Assembly: GCA_002306745.1 (NCBI GenBank)
Contig: DBSW01000075.1
Span: 1 to 19,464 of the forward strand
Source: Dehalococcoidia bacterium UBA1332
Lineage (GTDB): Bacteria > Chloroflexota > Dehalococcoidia > Lucifugimonadales > Lucifugimonadaceae
Reading direction: 5' to 3'
Length of the DNA: 19,464 bases
Below, one piece after another: positions 7,036-14,890 of this stretch. Position numbers and translations under genes: made by a program. The notes under the pieces are model-generated. The model worked only from the letters and a program-made list of their open reading frames with translations. It was not told the origin of the DNA and ran no database searches. Position 1 is the stretch's first letter. Every line of letters begins with the position of its first letter.

Positions 7036-8055
7036 CTATATACCTATATTAGCCATTAAATTGGCAACATCTGCTGTTCTAGATGAATAGCCCCATTCGT
7101 TATCGTACCAGCCAACAACTTTGATGAAGTTACCTCCCACGGCTGATGTTGCAAGTGAGTCTATTGTGCAAGAGTTTGAATTACCTATATAGTCGACAGA
7201 AACCAGTGGTTCATCTGAGTAGCCTAAAATCCCATGTAGGTTTTTGCTCAGCGAAGCTTCTTTAAACGCATTATTCACTTCTTCGATCGAGGCATTTGTT
7301 GTTAGATTCACGGTCAGGTCGGTAACTGATCCGGTAATTACAGGAACCCGGTAGGCCATTCCGTCGATTTTTCCTTCGAGCTCCGGAATCACCAGTGTTA
7401 CTGCTTTTGCGGCACCGGTACTGGTTGGAATGATACTGTTGGCTACGGCGCGTGCTCGTCGAAGGTCACTATGTCCTTGATCTAGAATATTTTGGTCGTT
7501 GGTATAGGCGTGGATAGTAGACATTAATGCGTTTTCGATGCCGAAGGTGTCTTGTAGCACTTTTGCCATAGGAGCAACACAATTTGTTGTGCAGGAAGCA
7601 TTTGAAATCACGTTGTGTTTAGATGGGTCGTATTGGCTATCGTTGACTCCAAGTACGATTGTTAGATCATCGTTTTTAGCCGGAGCTGAAATTATCACCT
7701 TTTTAGCACCGCCTTTGATATGGCTATAGGCTTTACTTGCGTCGGTGAAAATACCAGTGCACTCGACAACTAGATCGACGTCATGATCTCTCCATTTGAT
7801 TTGCGAAGGATTACGTTCGGAGAAGGTCTTGATTTCGCGTTTATCGATTATCAAATCGCCGTTTTTAACTTCAACTGACCCGGAATATCGGCCATATGTC
7901 GAATCGAATTTGAAAAGGTGGGCATTGGTTGCGACATCACTGGTGTCGTTGATGGCTACAACCTCTAAGTTATCGCTATGCCTGCCTGAAATCGTTCGTA
8001 ATACTTGACGTCCTATTCTTCCAAATCCATTGATGCCAACTTTGATTTTTGCCAT
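7036..8055 (-). CDS. gap: Glyceraldehyde-3-phosphate dehydrogenase
   Basis: Phosphorylating GAPDH of glycolysis/gluconeogenesis, interconverting glyceraldehyde 3-phosphate and 1,3-bisphosphoglycerate. 339 residues from ATG 8055. The Rossmann motif NGFGRIGR is at 9-16, the catalytic Cys155 in SNASCTTNC, the base His182 in STIHAYTNDQ, and the C-terminal signature WYDNEWGYSSR near the end. The ten residues that an upstream ATG at 8085 would add are not family-like, while AGGA sits about 9 nt before ATG 8055. It follows eno by 57 nt and both proteins begin with MAKI, so it is probably in an rph-eno-gap unit. The coenzyme (NAD or NADP) is not decided from sequence here. Confidence 0.97.
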   Translation of the reverse strand: MAKIKVGINGFGRIGRQVLRTISGRHSDNLEVVAINDTSDVATNAHLFKFDSTYGRYSGSVEVKNGDLIIDKREIKTFSERNPSQIKWRDHDVDLVVECTGIFTDASKAYSHIKGGAKKVIISAPAKNDDLTIVLGVNDSQYDPSKHNVISNASCTTNCVAPMAKVLQDTFGIENALMSTIHAYTNDQNILDQGHSDLRRARAVANSIIPTSTGAAKAVTLVIPELEGKIDGMAYRVPVITGSVTDLTVNLTTNASIEEVNNAFKEASLSKNLHGILGYSDEPLVSVDYIGNSNSCTIDSLATSAVGGNFIKVVGWYDNEWGYSSRTADVANLMANIGI

Positions 8056-8112
8056 TTTGTATTTCCTAATCCATGCTTGGGCCAATTGTTATATGTAAAT
8101 CTATTTAGTTAC

Positions 8113-9405
8113 TTAGCTCGATTTGAGGATTCGCTTTCCTGCGTATGTTGCCTTATCGCCCAATAATGCTTCGATTCTGAGTAGCCGGTTGTATTTTGCC
8201 ACTCGCTCACTTCTAGCTGGGGCACCTGATTTAATCTGACCTGCAGAAGTCCCTACTGCTAGATCAGATATCGAGGTGTCTTCAGTCTCCCCAGATCGGT
8301 GACTAATAACTACTCCGAAGTTGGCCCTCTGGGCGATGGCGACCGTATCTAGTGTTTCAGTTACGCTTCCTACTTGATTGAGCTTTACCAGGACAGCATT
8401 CCCGGCGTTTGTTTCAATTCCTTTTTGAAGATAGCGAGCTTGGGTAACGTACAAATCATCCCCCACTAATTGAATCTTATTGCCGTTTCTGGCGGTTTGT
8501 AATTTCCAGCCCGCCCAGTCGTCTTCTGCAAGACCATCTTCAATAGAATAAATTGGGAAATCATTTGACAATTTTTCGTATTCTATGACCATCTGCTCAT
8601 TGGATAATTTTCGGTTTTCTCGTGATAGGTCGTAAACACCGTCTGAATAGAACTCAGAAGATGCGGGATCTAGCGCTATGAATACTTCTTCGCCCGGTCT
8701 GTATCCCGCACCGTGGATGGCGGCTGTGACATACTCTAATGCCTTTCGATTTGTTAGGCCCTGTGGTGCAAATCCTCCCTCATCACCGACTGTAGTTGCA
8801 TGTCCGTCTGAGTGGAGTTTTTGGTTTAGCCATTGATAAATTTCAGCACCGCAACGTAGTGATTCTGAAAAAGTATCGATCCCGGCAGGGACGATCATGA
8901 ATTCTTGAAAATCCGTAGAACCTAAAGCGTGGGCTCCACCGTTCAGCACATTAAACATTGGTACTGGGAGTTCTGTTGAACCGTCATTAGACGTTATTTC
9001 AGCGATGTGTTCAAATACTTCTTGTCCGCTGCTTATCGCACCAGCGCGCAGTACAGCTAATGAAATAGCAAGGATCGCGTTAGCACCAATCCGGCCTTTA
9101 TTTGTTGTGCCGTCGAGATCGATCATTACTTGATCTACGGATCTTTGATCGGCAGCATCGAGGCCTTTGATCGCCGACCCTAATTCGCCATTTATTGCAC
9201 TAATCGCTTTTAGCACACCTTTTCCGCCGTAACGGTTTTTGTCGCCGTCCCGTAGTTCGACAGATTCTCTGCGTCCAGTACTTGCCCCTGAAGGAACCGC
9301 TGCTGCTGCAGATGTGCCATCATCCAGAAAAACTATCGCACCCACTGTAGGGTTCCCGCGAGAGTCTAGAATTTCGTGTCCAATTATTGAGGTGATTTTT
9401 GCCAT
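8113..9405 (-). CDS. eno: Enolase (phosphopyruvate hydratase)
   Basis: Converts 2-phosphoglycerate to phosphoenolpyruvate. 430 residues, the normal family length. The mobile loop PSGASTG is at about 38-44 and VGDEGGFAP holds the catalytic Glu209. Metal ligands are Asp246 (ALDPA), Glu289 (SIEDGLAEDDW) and Asp316 (VGDDLYV). Lys341 (VKLNQVG) is the base, and HRSGETED starts at His369. All are intact. ATG 9405 is preceded by only a weak AGAGAA ribosome site. It lies 69 nt downstream of rph and 57 nt upstream of gap. The pairing of two non-adjacent glycolytic steps with rph is unusual compared with the more common gap-pgk-tpi-eno order; no pgk, tpi or pgm is in the window. Confidence 0.98.
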   Translation of the reverse strand: MAKITSIIGHEILDSRGNPTVGAIVFLDDGTSAAAAVPSGASTGRRESVELRDGDKNRYGGKGVLKAISAINGELGSAIKGLDAADQRSVDQVMIDLDGTTNKGRIGANAILAISLAVLRAGAISSGQEVFEHIAEITSNDGSTELPVPMFNVLNGGAHALGSTDFQEFMIVPAGIDTFSESLRCGAEIYQWLNQKLHSDGHATTVGDEGGFAPQGLTNRKALEYVTAAIHGAGYRPGEEVFIALDPASSEFYSDGVYDLSRENRKLSNEQMVIEYEKLSNDFPIYSIEDGLAEDDWAGWKLQTARNGNKIQLVGDDLYVTQARYLQKGIETNAGNAVLVKLNQVGSVTETLDTVAIAQRANFGVVISHRSGETEDTSISDLAVGTSAGQIKSGAPARSERVAKYNRLLRIEALLGDKATYAGKRILKSS

Positions 9406-9474
9406 GTTCTCTATTTTGCTGCCTGAGGTTGACTGGTTCAGTTAACACAAGATAAGTAAAGTATTGATTCTTTG

Positions 9475-10209
9475 TTACTTGCTTTTTGATAGTGCTGATC
9501 GCTGACTCAATAACAGTTGCTTGATTCCGATCTCAGCGAGTTTGAGCATCTCATCGAGTTGTACGCGTGTGAATGTTGCCTCTTCTCCGGTTCCTTGAAG
9601 TTCGACAAACTCGCCTGACCCCGTCATGACAACATTCATGTCTACATCGGCAGACGAGTCTTCAATATAGTCAAGATCTAGAACTGGAACGCCATTAACG
9701 ATTCCTACACTAATTGCGGCGATCTGATCCTTTAAGGGTATTGAGTTAATTTTTCCTTTTTCTAAAAGGCCTTCCAATGCTTGATGGAGGGCTATGTATG
9801 CACCAGTTATAGAAGCCGTACGTGTTCCTCCGTCGGCTCTGAGTACGTCACAATCGATGAGAATAGATATTTCGCCGAGAGCTTTAAGATCAGTAACCGA
9901 TCTCAAAGCTCGACCTATGAGGCGTTGAATTTCTTGAGTTCGACCGCTGATTTTGCTTCTCTCTCGCCTTACTCTTTCTCTGGTTGACCGGGGTAGCATC
10001 GAGTATTCAGCTGTGACCCATCCACTCCCATTCCCGCGCATCCAAGGCGGCACCTTCATCTCTACTGTCGCTGCACAAATCACCTTAGTATTACCAGTTT
10101 CGATTAGAGCTGACCCTTCAGCATCAGGGACATATCCCGGTGTGATGTTGATCGGACGCTGAGTTGATGTGGATCTATTGCCCGATCGATTGACTGAGGT
10201 TTCTGGCAA
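9475..10209 (-). CDS. rph: Ribonuclease PH (tRNA nucleotidyltransferase), TTG start
   Basis: Phosphorolytic 3'-to-5' exoribonuclease trimming tRNA precursors, acting as a hexamer. 244 residues, typical length. Motifs seen are RPINITPG near the start, MLPRSTRERVRRERSKISGRTQEIQ (split Arg-rich phosphate/RNA surface), RLIGRALR, and DCDVLRADGGTRTASITGAY, followed by LDYIEDSSADVDMN with the Asp pair expected at the active site. The usual RxDGR N-terminal box is replaced by a looser RSGNRS. The start is TTG 10209 with AAGGA 7 nt upstream; no ATG lies nearby. The usual downstream partner rdgB (XTP pyrophosphatase) is absent and eno follows instead. It is divergent from the reductase gene at 10350. 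Confidence 0.95.
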   Translation of the reverse strand: MPETSVNRSGNRSTSTQRPINITPGYVPDAEGSALIETGNTKVICAATVEMKVPPWMRGNGSGWVTAEYSMLPRSTRERVRRERSKISGRTQEIQRLIGRALRSVTDLKALGEISILIDCDVLRADGGTRTASITGAYIALHQALEGLLEKGKINSIPLKDQIAAISVGIVNGVPVLDLDYIEDSSADVDMNVVMTGSGEFVELQGTGEEATFTRVQLDEMLKLAEIGIKQLLLSQRSALSKSK

Positions 10210-10349
10210 TTTTTATTCCTTGTAAACTTTTTATAATAATTTTACCAGTGGAAAATTCGCTTATCGAAAGTCTATTTTTGCTACCTTAACGTGAACGTGG
10301 CTGGTAATTTTCATCTTTCTTTGTGAACGGAATGGAGTGGGTAATAGAT

Positions 10350-11264
10350 ATGCGTATAGCGATCATGGGAGCAGGGGCCGTAGGCGGGTATTTTGGAGGC
10401 GTTTTGGCGAATCAGGGAGAGGACGTAGTTTTGATTGCTAGAGGTTTGCATGGGCAGGCGATCGCAAATAATGGCCTTCAAGTAGATAGCCATTGGGGTA
10501 ATTTCAACGTAAAAGTTGAGGTGACTGACGATCCTTCAACCATTGGAGAGGTTGATTTTATACTCCACTGCATCAAGCTCTATTCAAATGCGGATGCACT
10601 TCCTTTAATGCAGCCAATGATTGGGGAGAACACTACTGTCCTAACAATTCAGAATGGTGCCACTTCTGGTCATATTCTCGCTTCAGAGTTCGGGCAGAAA
10701 CATGTTTTGCAAGGTGCCACTTATATTGAAACGGGGATTGTCGCTCCAGGGCACATCCGTCAAAGTGGCTCGACCGCAATGATCGAATTCGGTGAAGATG
10801 ATGGATCTGAAACTGATCGATCTGAAGCGGTTAGAAAGTTACTTCAGCGAGAAGGGATTCAAGTAAAAGTAAGTAATAATATTGTTGATACCTTATGGAA
10901 TAAAATGGTCAGTGTTGGTGCTATTGGAACTGTGATGGCGGCGTCAAGAGCATCATTTGTTGAAGTGCTTTCAAGCCCTCATGGCGAGCAGACAGTTCGG
11001 ACGGTTATGGAAGAAATCGTGGCTGTGGGTCAGTCGCAGGGAGTCACTTTTCCACCCCGATGTGTTCAAGCAAAAATGACAGATGCAATCTCCGAAGCAG
11101 AAGAAACACAGGCCTCTTTGCAATATGACCTTAACAACGGTAAACCTCTCGAACTGGACGATATTCTTGGCGCTGTAGTAGGAATCGGGAGAGATGCAGG
11201 TGTGCCTGTTCCTGCTAGCTCAGCACTTGTGACGGTCTTGGACAAGTTTAAGCGGGGATCGTAA
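10350..11264 (+). CDS. 2-dehydropantoate 2-reductase-like protein (KPR / ApbA-PanE family)
   Basis: NADPH-dependent reductase family that makes pantoate from ketopantoate in CoA synthesis. 304 residues from ATG 10350. The N-terminal Rossmann motif GAGAVGGYFGG occupies 7-17, a cofactor-side Lys lies in CIKLYSN (Lys76), TIQNG contains Asn102, and the catalytic-type Lys185 lies in NIVDTLWNKM. The C-terminal ELDDILGAVVGIGRDAGVPVP matches the substrate-side helix of the family. An upstream GTG at 10323 is possible, but the ATG is directly followed by the first beta strand (MRIAIMG). Many KPR-fold paralogues act on other 2-keto acids. Its position 49 nt before an RraA-family gene, rather than beside panB/panC, suggests a catabolic paralogue as well as or instead of true PanE. 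Confidence 0.85.
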   Translation: MRIAIMGAGAVGGYFGGVLANQGEDVVLIARGLHGQAIANNGLQVDSHWGNFNVKVEVTDDPSTIGEVDFILHCIKLYSNADALPLMQPMIGENTTVLTIQNGATSGHILASEFGQKHVLQGATYIETGIVAPGHIRQSGSTAMIEFGEDDGSETDRSEAVRKLLQREGIQVKVSNNIVDTLWNKMVSVGAIGTVMAASRASFVEVLSSPHGEQTVRTVMEEIVAVGQSQGVTFPPRCVQAKMTDAISEAEETQASLQYDLNNGKPLELDDILGAVVGIGRDAGVPVPASSALVTVLDKFKRGS

Positions 11265-11313
11265 TCAACCTTTTAGTATTTTTGCTAAATCTTCGTACAC
11301 CGACGAGATTCAA

Positions 11314-12033
11314 ATGACATCCGAACACATGATTTCAAATGAGATACTTGCCCAACTTGGTGAGTTGCCAACCCAGACGCTCATAGATGGACTGTGGGTT
11401 GATAATTGGCCACAGGCTATGATTCATGGCTCACGATCGCTCTTTCCTGGTCAGAAGATGGTCGGCCGAGCGGTTACGTTGCGTTTTATCCCACATCGTC
11501 CTGACATATTGAAAGATAAGCCAATTGCAGAAAAATCTCCTGAATATGTGGCATTTGAGTTGTGCGGTCCTAATGAAGTTTTAGTCGCTTCATCGGTTGG
11601 TCCATGGGAATCTATTGGAGGGGACATAAAGTTTTTTCGTCTTTCTCAACTTAAAGTTGGAGGATTGGTTACTGATGGATCTGTTAGAGATACGTCAGAA
11701 CTAAAGAACTACGGTTTTCCGGTTTTTGCACATTCGTCAACGGCCAAACAAGGGCCTGCAGTTATGCAGCCCTGGGGTGTGAACGAAGTTATCAGTTGCG
11801 GAGGGGTGGTTGTACGTCCTGGTGACGCAATAATCGGTGATGATGATGGTGTTGTTGTTGTTCCTGCAGCTATGGCTGAACGAGTTCTAGAGATTGCTGA
11901 TGAACGTGAACGAGTAGAGGATGTGATTAAACAGGAACTAAGAAAGAATCCTGGGTCACCCGGTAGGTACTATCCGTTTAATGACAATACTTGGAAGTTG
12001 TTTGAAGAGTACAAATCACGTGGCAATGTGTAG
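11314..12033 (+). CDS. RraA-family protein (HMG/CHA aldolase-like)
   Basis: 239 residues of the RraA / 4-hydroxy-4-methyl-2-oxoglutarate aldolase family, which includes RNase E inhibitor RraA and pyruvate-producing class II aldolases. The family core GGLVTDGSVRDT is present with the substrate/metal Arg125-Asp126 pair. The preceding glycine loop is SIGGDIKFF, and RPGDAIIGDDDGVVVVP (168-184) matches the conserved GDxxxxDxDGV element. Retention of the Arg-Asp pair favours an enzymatic, metal-dependent aldolase or decarboxylase over a pure RNase E inhibitor. ATG 11314 has a weak ribosome site; Met6 (11329) is an alternative. It is probably co-transcribed with the reductase upstream, suggesting handling of 2-oxo acids. 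It faces the convergent DUF4395 gene 55 nt away. Confidence 0.87.
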   Translation: MTSEHMISNEILAQLGELPTQTLIDGLWVDNWPQAMIHGSRSLFPGQKMVGRAVTLRFIPHRPDILKDKPIAEKSPEYVAFELCGPNEVLVASSVGPWESIGGDIKFFRLSQLKVGGLVTDGSVRDTSELKNYGFPVFAHSSTAKQGPAVMQPWGVNEVISCGGVVVRPGDAIIGDDDGVVVVPAAMAERVLEIADERERVEDVIKQELRKNPGSPGRYYPFNDNTWKLFEEYKSRGNV

Positions 12034-12088
12034 CGTTGGTCTTGATTGTTCATTGTGTTCAGGTCAACAGAAAAATATTCGATGCACA

Positions 12089-12643
12089 TTAGTTTGATAT
12101 AGGTTTGCCGTCTGGTCCTAATCCTTGGGCAGCCAAACGCTCGGTGCGTTGCTCGAAATCTAAGCAGTCTTCACAGATATTCTCAGGTATAAAGCCCCAC
12201 TTCATTAGGTATCCGAATATTTGGCATCCAAGGCAGTATCCAAAAATACTTTCTAAACTCGCTGCGAATATAAGTCCAGCTAAAACAATGTACGCGATGC
12301 CGTTGAGCCCGAGTCCTAGGGATAGTATCGCAGCTGTAACGCTGAACAGTATTCCGATGGCTGCTGCAAATCGCTTAGGTGGCCCTGCCACTGGTCGATA
12401 AGGAAGTCCGAATTTAGGCACAATTACCCTCGACGCGAGAATTGCTAAAGGGCTGATTCGTGGCCCTGCTAGGAATCGTGTGATGAACCCGAATGCTATG
12501 ACCAAAGTTATCCATGGTTGGTCGAGAAAAATCGTGGCTAGTGACATCACAACCACGCCAGCTGCCACGACTCGGGCCACACTGGAGTTCATCGGGTGAG
12601 GAAAGCTGAAAAATCTGGGTTTTTGGTGTGAATCAGATGTCAT
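12089..12643 (-). CDS. DUF4395-family membrane protein with two CxxC motifs
   Basis: 184 residues with about four hydrophobic segments (roughly 23-40, 44-60, 92-113 and 114-135), so an inner-membrane protein. A loop with ISPLAILASRVIVPKFGLPYRPVAGPPKRFA between segments 2 and 3 and the CLGC motif (Cys137, Cys140) after the last segment match the DUF4395 family, whose function is unknown. A second pair, CEDC (Cys157, Cys160), lies in the hydrophilic tail in ENICEDCLDFEQR. Two CxxC pairs 17 residues apart could bind a metal or exchange disulfides; this is inference. ATG 12643 has no Shine-Dalgarno, but TATAAA on the same strand at 12662-12657 would place the transcript start only about 7 nt upstream. 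Confidence 0.8.
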   Translation of the reverse strand: MTSDSHQKPRFFSFPHPMNSSVARVVAAGVVVMSLATIFLDQPWITLVIAFGFITRFLAGPRISPLAILASRVIVPKFGLPYRPVAGPPKRFAAAIGILFSVTAAILSLGLGLNGIAYIVLAGLIFAASLESIFGYCLGCQIFGYLMKWGFIPENICEDCLDFEQRTERLAAQGLGPDGKPISN

Positions 12644-12809
12644 TGCTGGAAAATTGTTTATACAGTGGGAGTGTCTTTATAAACTGCCCGCTACTTATTT
12701 TGTTTGGTGACGAAGGATCTTTTGTGCCGGGATAGATATTGGTTGCTATGCTCATCGAAAAGATGCATCCATTTCAGGTATTTAGCCTACTCCTACTTGT
12801 TTACTCATC

Positions 12810-12831
12810 GCAATAATCTGAAGATTACTGC
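12810..12831. repeat. 22-bp near-perfect palindrome in intergenic region
   Basis: Ten-base arms GCAATAATCT and AGATTACTGC with a 2-bp centre match at 9 of 10 positions. It lies in the 226-nt gap between the DUF4395 start and the stop of the first CocE/NonD gene. The tight centre suits a dimeric DNA-binding protein better than an RNA hairpin. As RNA it would be a weak AT-rich stem 39 nt after the hydrolase stop, not a convincing terminator. The rest of the gap shows nothing recognisable. Confidence 0.35.
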
Positions 12832-12869
12832 AACCTAAAAATTTAAAAGGGGATTCACGTCTTTAGCGA

Positions 12870-13913
12870 CTAATCACATTTAGGAATAATTGGCAGGATT
12901 ATTCTAGAAGGGTGCGCTGCACTCGTGTGAATAGTGTTTTGTGCCTTCACCATCTTCGTATGCCTGCCCACTGGCTCCCCAGTGTTTGGGTTAACGTCAA
13001 ACCGTGGGAAGTTGGAGCTAGCAACGTCCAATCTGATGCGATGTCCAGCCTTGAACACGTTTGAGGTCGGCCACAATTTAATAGTTAATTGGACTGGTTC
13101 TCCCGGTATTAGCATCTCGGGATTAGTCCAAGAATTCCTATATCGAGTTCTCATAATCGTATCGGTAAGGTTCAGATGGTAACCCTCAGGATAATCATGG
13201 CTTATTGGGTAAACGTCGATCAACTTTGCCGTGATGTCGGTGTCTATTGCCGTTGATGACACCCAAATTTTCACTATCGCCTCCCCTGTGATTTCTACAT
13301 CTTCTTCAAGGGCGTCTGTTTCGAAACATATAACGTCATCTCTGTCTTTCAGAAGTTGATATGGCTCGTGCGCAGCAATCCATTCAGGTCCTTCTTTCTG
13401 GTGAAATCCTCCAGCTGCGATTACTTCCGTTAGGTTACTACGCGCCAGTGTCCATTGGTCTAAAAAATCTGGAACATAGTCTTCAGGAGGTCCGCCATCT
13501 TGTGGAGCAGTGATTTTGAACATACCTACTAATGGGCCACCAATGGTGGGTACCGGGTTTTCTGGGTTATGAGTGAAAGTTATTGAACTCGTGTGCTCGA
13601 ATGTCTCGAACGAATCTAGAGACCCATCTTTGTGCAAATACAACGTTTGAAATTGAGTCCGCTTTATTGGCCATTCGTTTTCATCACGCCAGTATCCGCC
13701 GTGATTAAGATGTCCTTCATTAGTTTTTTTACCGTCACCAGTGCCCATTACATATATTCGGACAGCAGGGTCATTTTCGGGAGCAGGCAGTCCTTTCAAG
13801 TGTTGGTCGAAAAACTTTAAACGCTCCGGGTTGTACTTTTGTACACCCCATACACTTTCTTGGCCGGTATCGGTGTCGCCATGCCACTGACCAGTGGCTC
13901 GAGTTCCGCCGTG
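12870..13913 (-). CDS. CocE/NonD-family hydrolase, C-terminal part downstream of an in-frame TGA
   Basis: This frame continues the N-terminal part at 13914-14834 without any shift; only the TGA at 13916-13914 separates them. It begins with the catalytic His (HGG, directly after the TGA) and continues through RLKFFDQHLKGL, then the C-terminal jelly-roll (PepX_C-like) domain. Signatures are VRIYVMGTG, ENEWPIKRTQFQTLYLH, VKIWVSSTAIDTDITAKLIDV, and the closing SSNFPRFDVNPNTGEP ... LPIIP. These match the same positions of the intact paralogue at 14891-16606. No other stop or frameshift is seen. If made separately it would need TTG 13799 with no good ribosome site, so it is most likely expressed only by readthrough or recoding, or is dead. 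The full gene is 12870-14834 with about 654 codons. Confidence 0.75.
   Translation of the reverse strand, partial: HGGTRATGQWHGDTDTGQESVWGVQKYNPERLKFFDQHLKGLPAPENDPAVRIYVMGTGDGKKTNEGHLNHGGYWRDENEWPIKRTQFQTLYLHKDGSLDSFETFEHTSSITFTHNPENPVPTIGGPLVGMFKITAPQDGGPPEDYVPDFLDQWTLARSNLTEVIAAGGFHQKEGPEWIAAHEPYQLLKDRDDVICFETDALEEDVEITGEAIVKIWVSSTAIDTDITAKLIDVYPISHDYPEGYHLNLTDTIMRTRYRNSWTNPEMLIPGEPVQLTIKLWPTSNVFKAGHRIRLDVASSNFPRFDVNPNTGEPVGRHTKMVKAQNTIHTSAAHPSRIILPIIPKCD
13879..13902 (-). promoter_or_regulatory. SECIS-like hairpin just after the in-frame TGA
   Basis: Reverse strand at 13898-13883 reads GCCACT GGTC AGTGGC, a perfect 6-bp stem with a GGUC loop. One A-A mismatch below it, G-U, C-G and U-G pairs extend the helix to 13902-13879. 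The loop begins 21 nt after the TGA. The E. coli fdhF SECIS, as I remember it, also has a GGUC apical loop at similar distance and also begins UGACACGG. The bulged U of E. coli SECIS is not evident here. A chance palindrome in coding sequence is a serious alternative. Confidence 0.3.
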
Positions 13914-14834
13914 TCACCAAGCGCCTAAGACCAGTCTGGTCGGAGAGGAGTTAAGCTTACTGATCACCTCGTAATAATTTGCAGTAGCTCCCACGAAATT
14001 GTCATACCACCCACAAGAAACAGTGAGAGGCACGTCTGCATGTTCCCCGTTTTCGAGTAGCGGTTCTTGATCGGCTGCTTCCTGTGACCACCATTCGTCG
14101 TATTCACCTCGATAATAGTAGTTAAATACAGTTTTTTCCAGATCAGGAGCAACTCGCAGTGCAGTCTGCCCTGGTTCAACAGGAAATTGTTGCAACCATT
14201 TCGGCATGTCACGCATGCCATCAAGTATGATCTTAGCTTTATCAGGGTCATCGCCAATTTCATGACTATCTAGTGCATGAAGATGGGCGGCACCAAACAT
14301 TTGAAGCGACATCGCTCCACCTTCTCGAGCTTCATGTCTAAAAATGTTGGTTGGACCAGCTTCAACCCACATTGCTGATAGGTGTGGCGGTTTTCTCAAT
14401 GCTAGTTGAGTTTGTACGATTGCTCTGTGAGAAGATCCCAGCGTGCCTACCTTACCTGTACACCATGGTTGAGAAGCGATCCACTCGACAGTGTCGTAAC
14501 CGTCATCACCTTCCCATGGGTTTACTGTGTGGTAGTAATGACCGTCGCCCTCGGATCGAAATCTTGAACGAAGATCCTGGATCACAAATGCGTATCCACG
14601 TCGCACAAAGAAGGGTATTACGTCGTCCCATTCGGGAGCTGTTTTATCGTAGGAGGTCCTGACGATTAAAGCAGGTACCGGTTCTTTTTCGTCGACGACC
14701 TTACCGTCGCCGTGACATGGAAGATATACATCAGTCGCGAGTCGAATACCATCGCGCATTGGCATCATGATGTCTTTGGCAGTTTGGATGCCGTAAATCG
14801 GCTGAGAAGAAGAAGAAAATTTATCGGAAGTCAT
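13914..14834 (-). CDS. CocE/NonD-family hydrolase, N-terminal part ending at TGA before the catalytic His
   Basis: 306 residues of the alpha/beta-hydrolase domain of the X-Pro dipeptidyl-peptidase/CocE/NonD family (esterases, amidases and acylases). PMRDGIRLATDVYLP opens the domain, Tyr62 in RTSYDK is the likely oxyanion residue, GYAFVIQDLRSRFRS follows, nucleophile Ser135 is in GSSHR, and the acid Asp278 is in CGWYDN. The nucleophile elbow is unusual: G-S-S-H-R-A instead of GxSYxG. The frame ends LVLGAW-TGA, where relatives read G-x-W-x-His, so as terminated it lacks the triad His and the C-terminal domain. A free polypeptide would be inactive. ATG 14834 lies 56 nt after the paralogue's stop, with no strong ribosome site. 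Explanations are a nonsense mutation, a sequencing error or UGA recoding. Confidence 0.8.
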   Translation of the reverse strand: MTSDKFSSSSQPIYGIQTAKDIMMPMRDGIRLATDVYLPCHGDGKVVDEKEPVPALIVRTSYDKTAPEWDDVIPFFVRRGYAFVIQDLRSRFRSEGDGHYYHTVNPWEGDDGYDTVEWIASQPWCTGKVGTLGSSHRAIVQTQLALRKPPHLSAMWVEAGPTNIFRHEAREGGAMSLQMFGAAHLHALDSHEIGDDPDKAKIILDGMRDMPKWLQQFPVEPGQTALRVAPDLEKTVFNYYYRGEYDEWWSQEAADQEPLLENGEHADVPLTVSCGWYDNFVGATANYYEVISKLNSSPTRLVLGAW

Positions 14835-14890
14835 TGCTGTCGACTGTATTTATTTGCAAAGTTTCATCGTTTAGGCGTATTACTACGGTG

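Noticed and set aside
10232..10237. TATAAT in the rph/reductase divergent region as a promoter
   Set aside because: No acceptable -35 lies at 16-18 nt on the plus strand, and the region is AT-rich enough for chance matches.
10243..10307. TTACCAG/CTGGTAA inverted repeat between rph and the reductase gene
   Set aside because: Seven-base arms separated by about 50 nt are expected by chance and have no functional layout.
13914..13916. Genome-wide reassignment of TGA (for example to Trp or Gly) as the explanation of the in-frame TGA
   Set aside because: The intact CocE/NonD gene and the enolase-superfamily gene both end at TGA exactly where the family ends, and the latter TGA is followed by TAA, so TGA acts as a stop in this genome.
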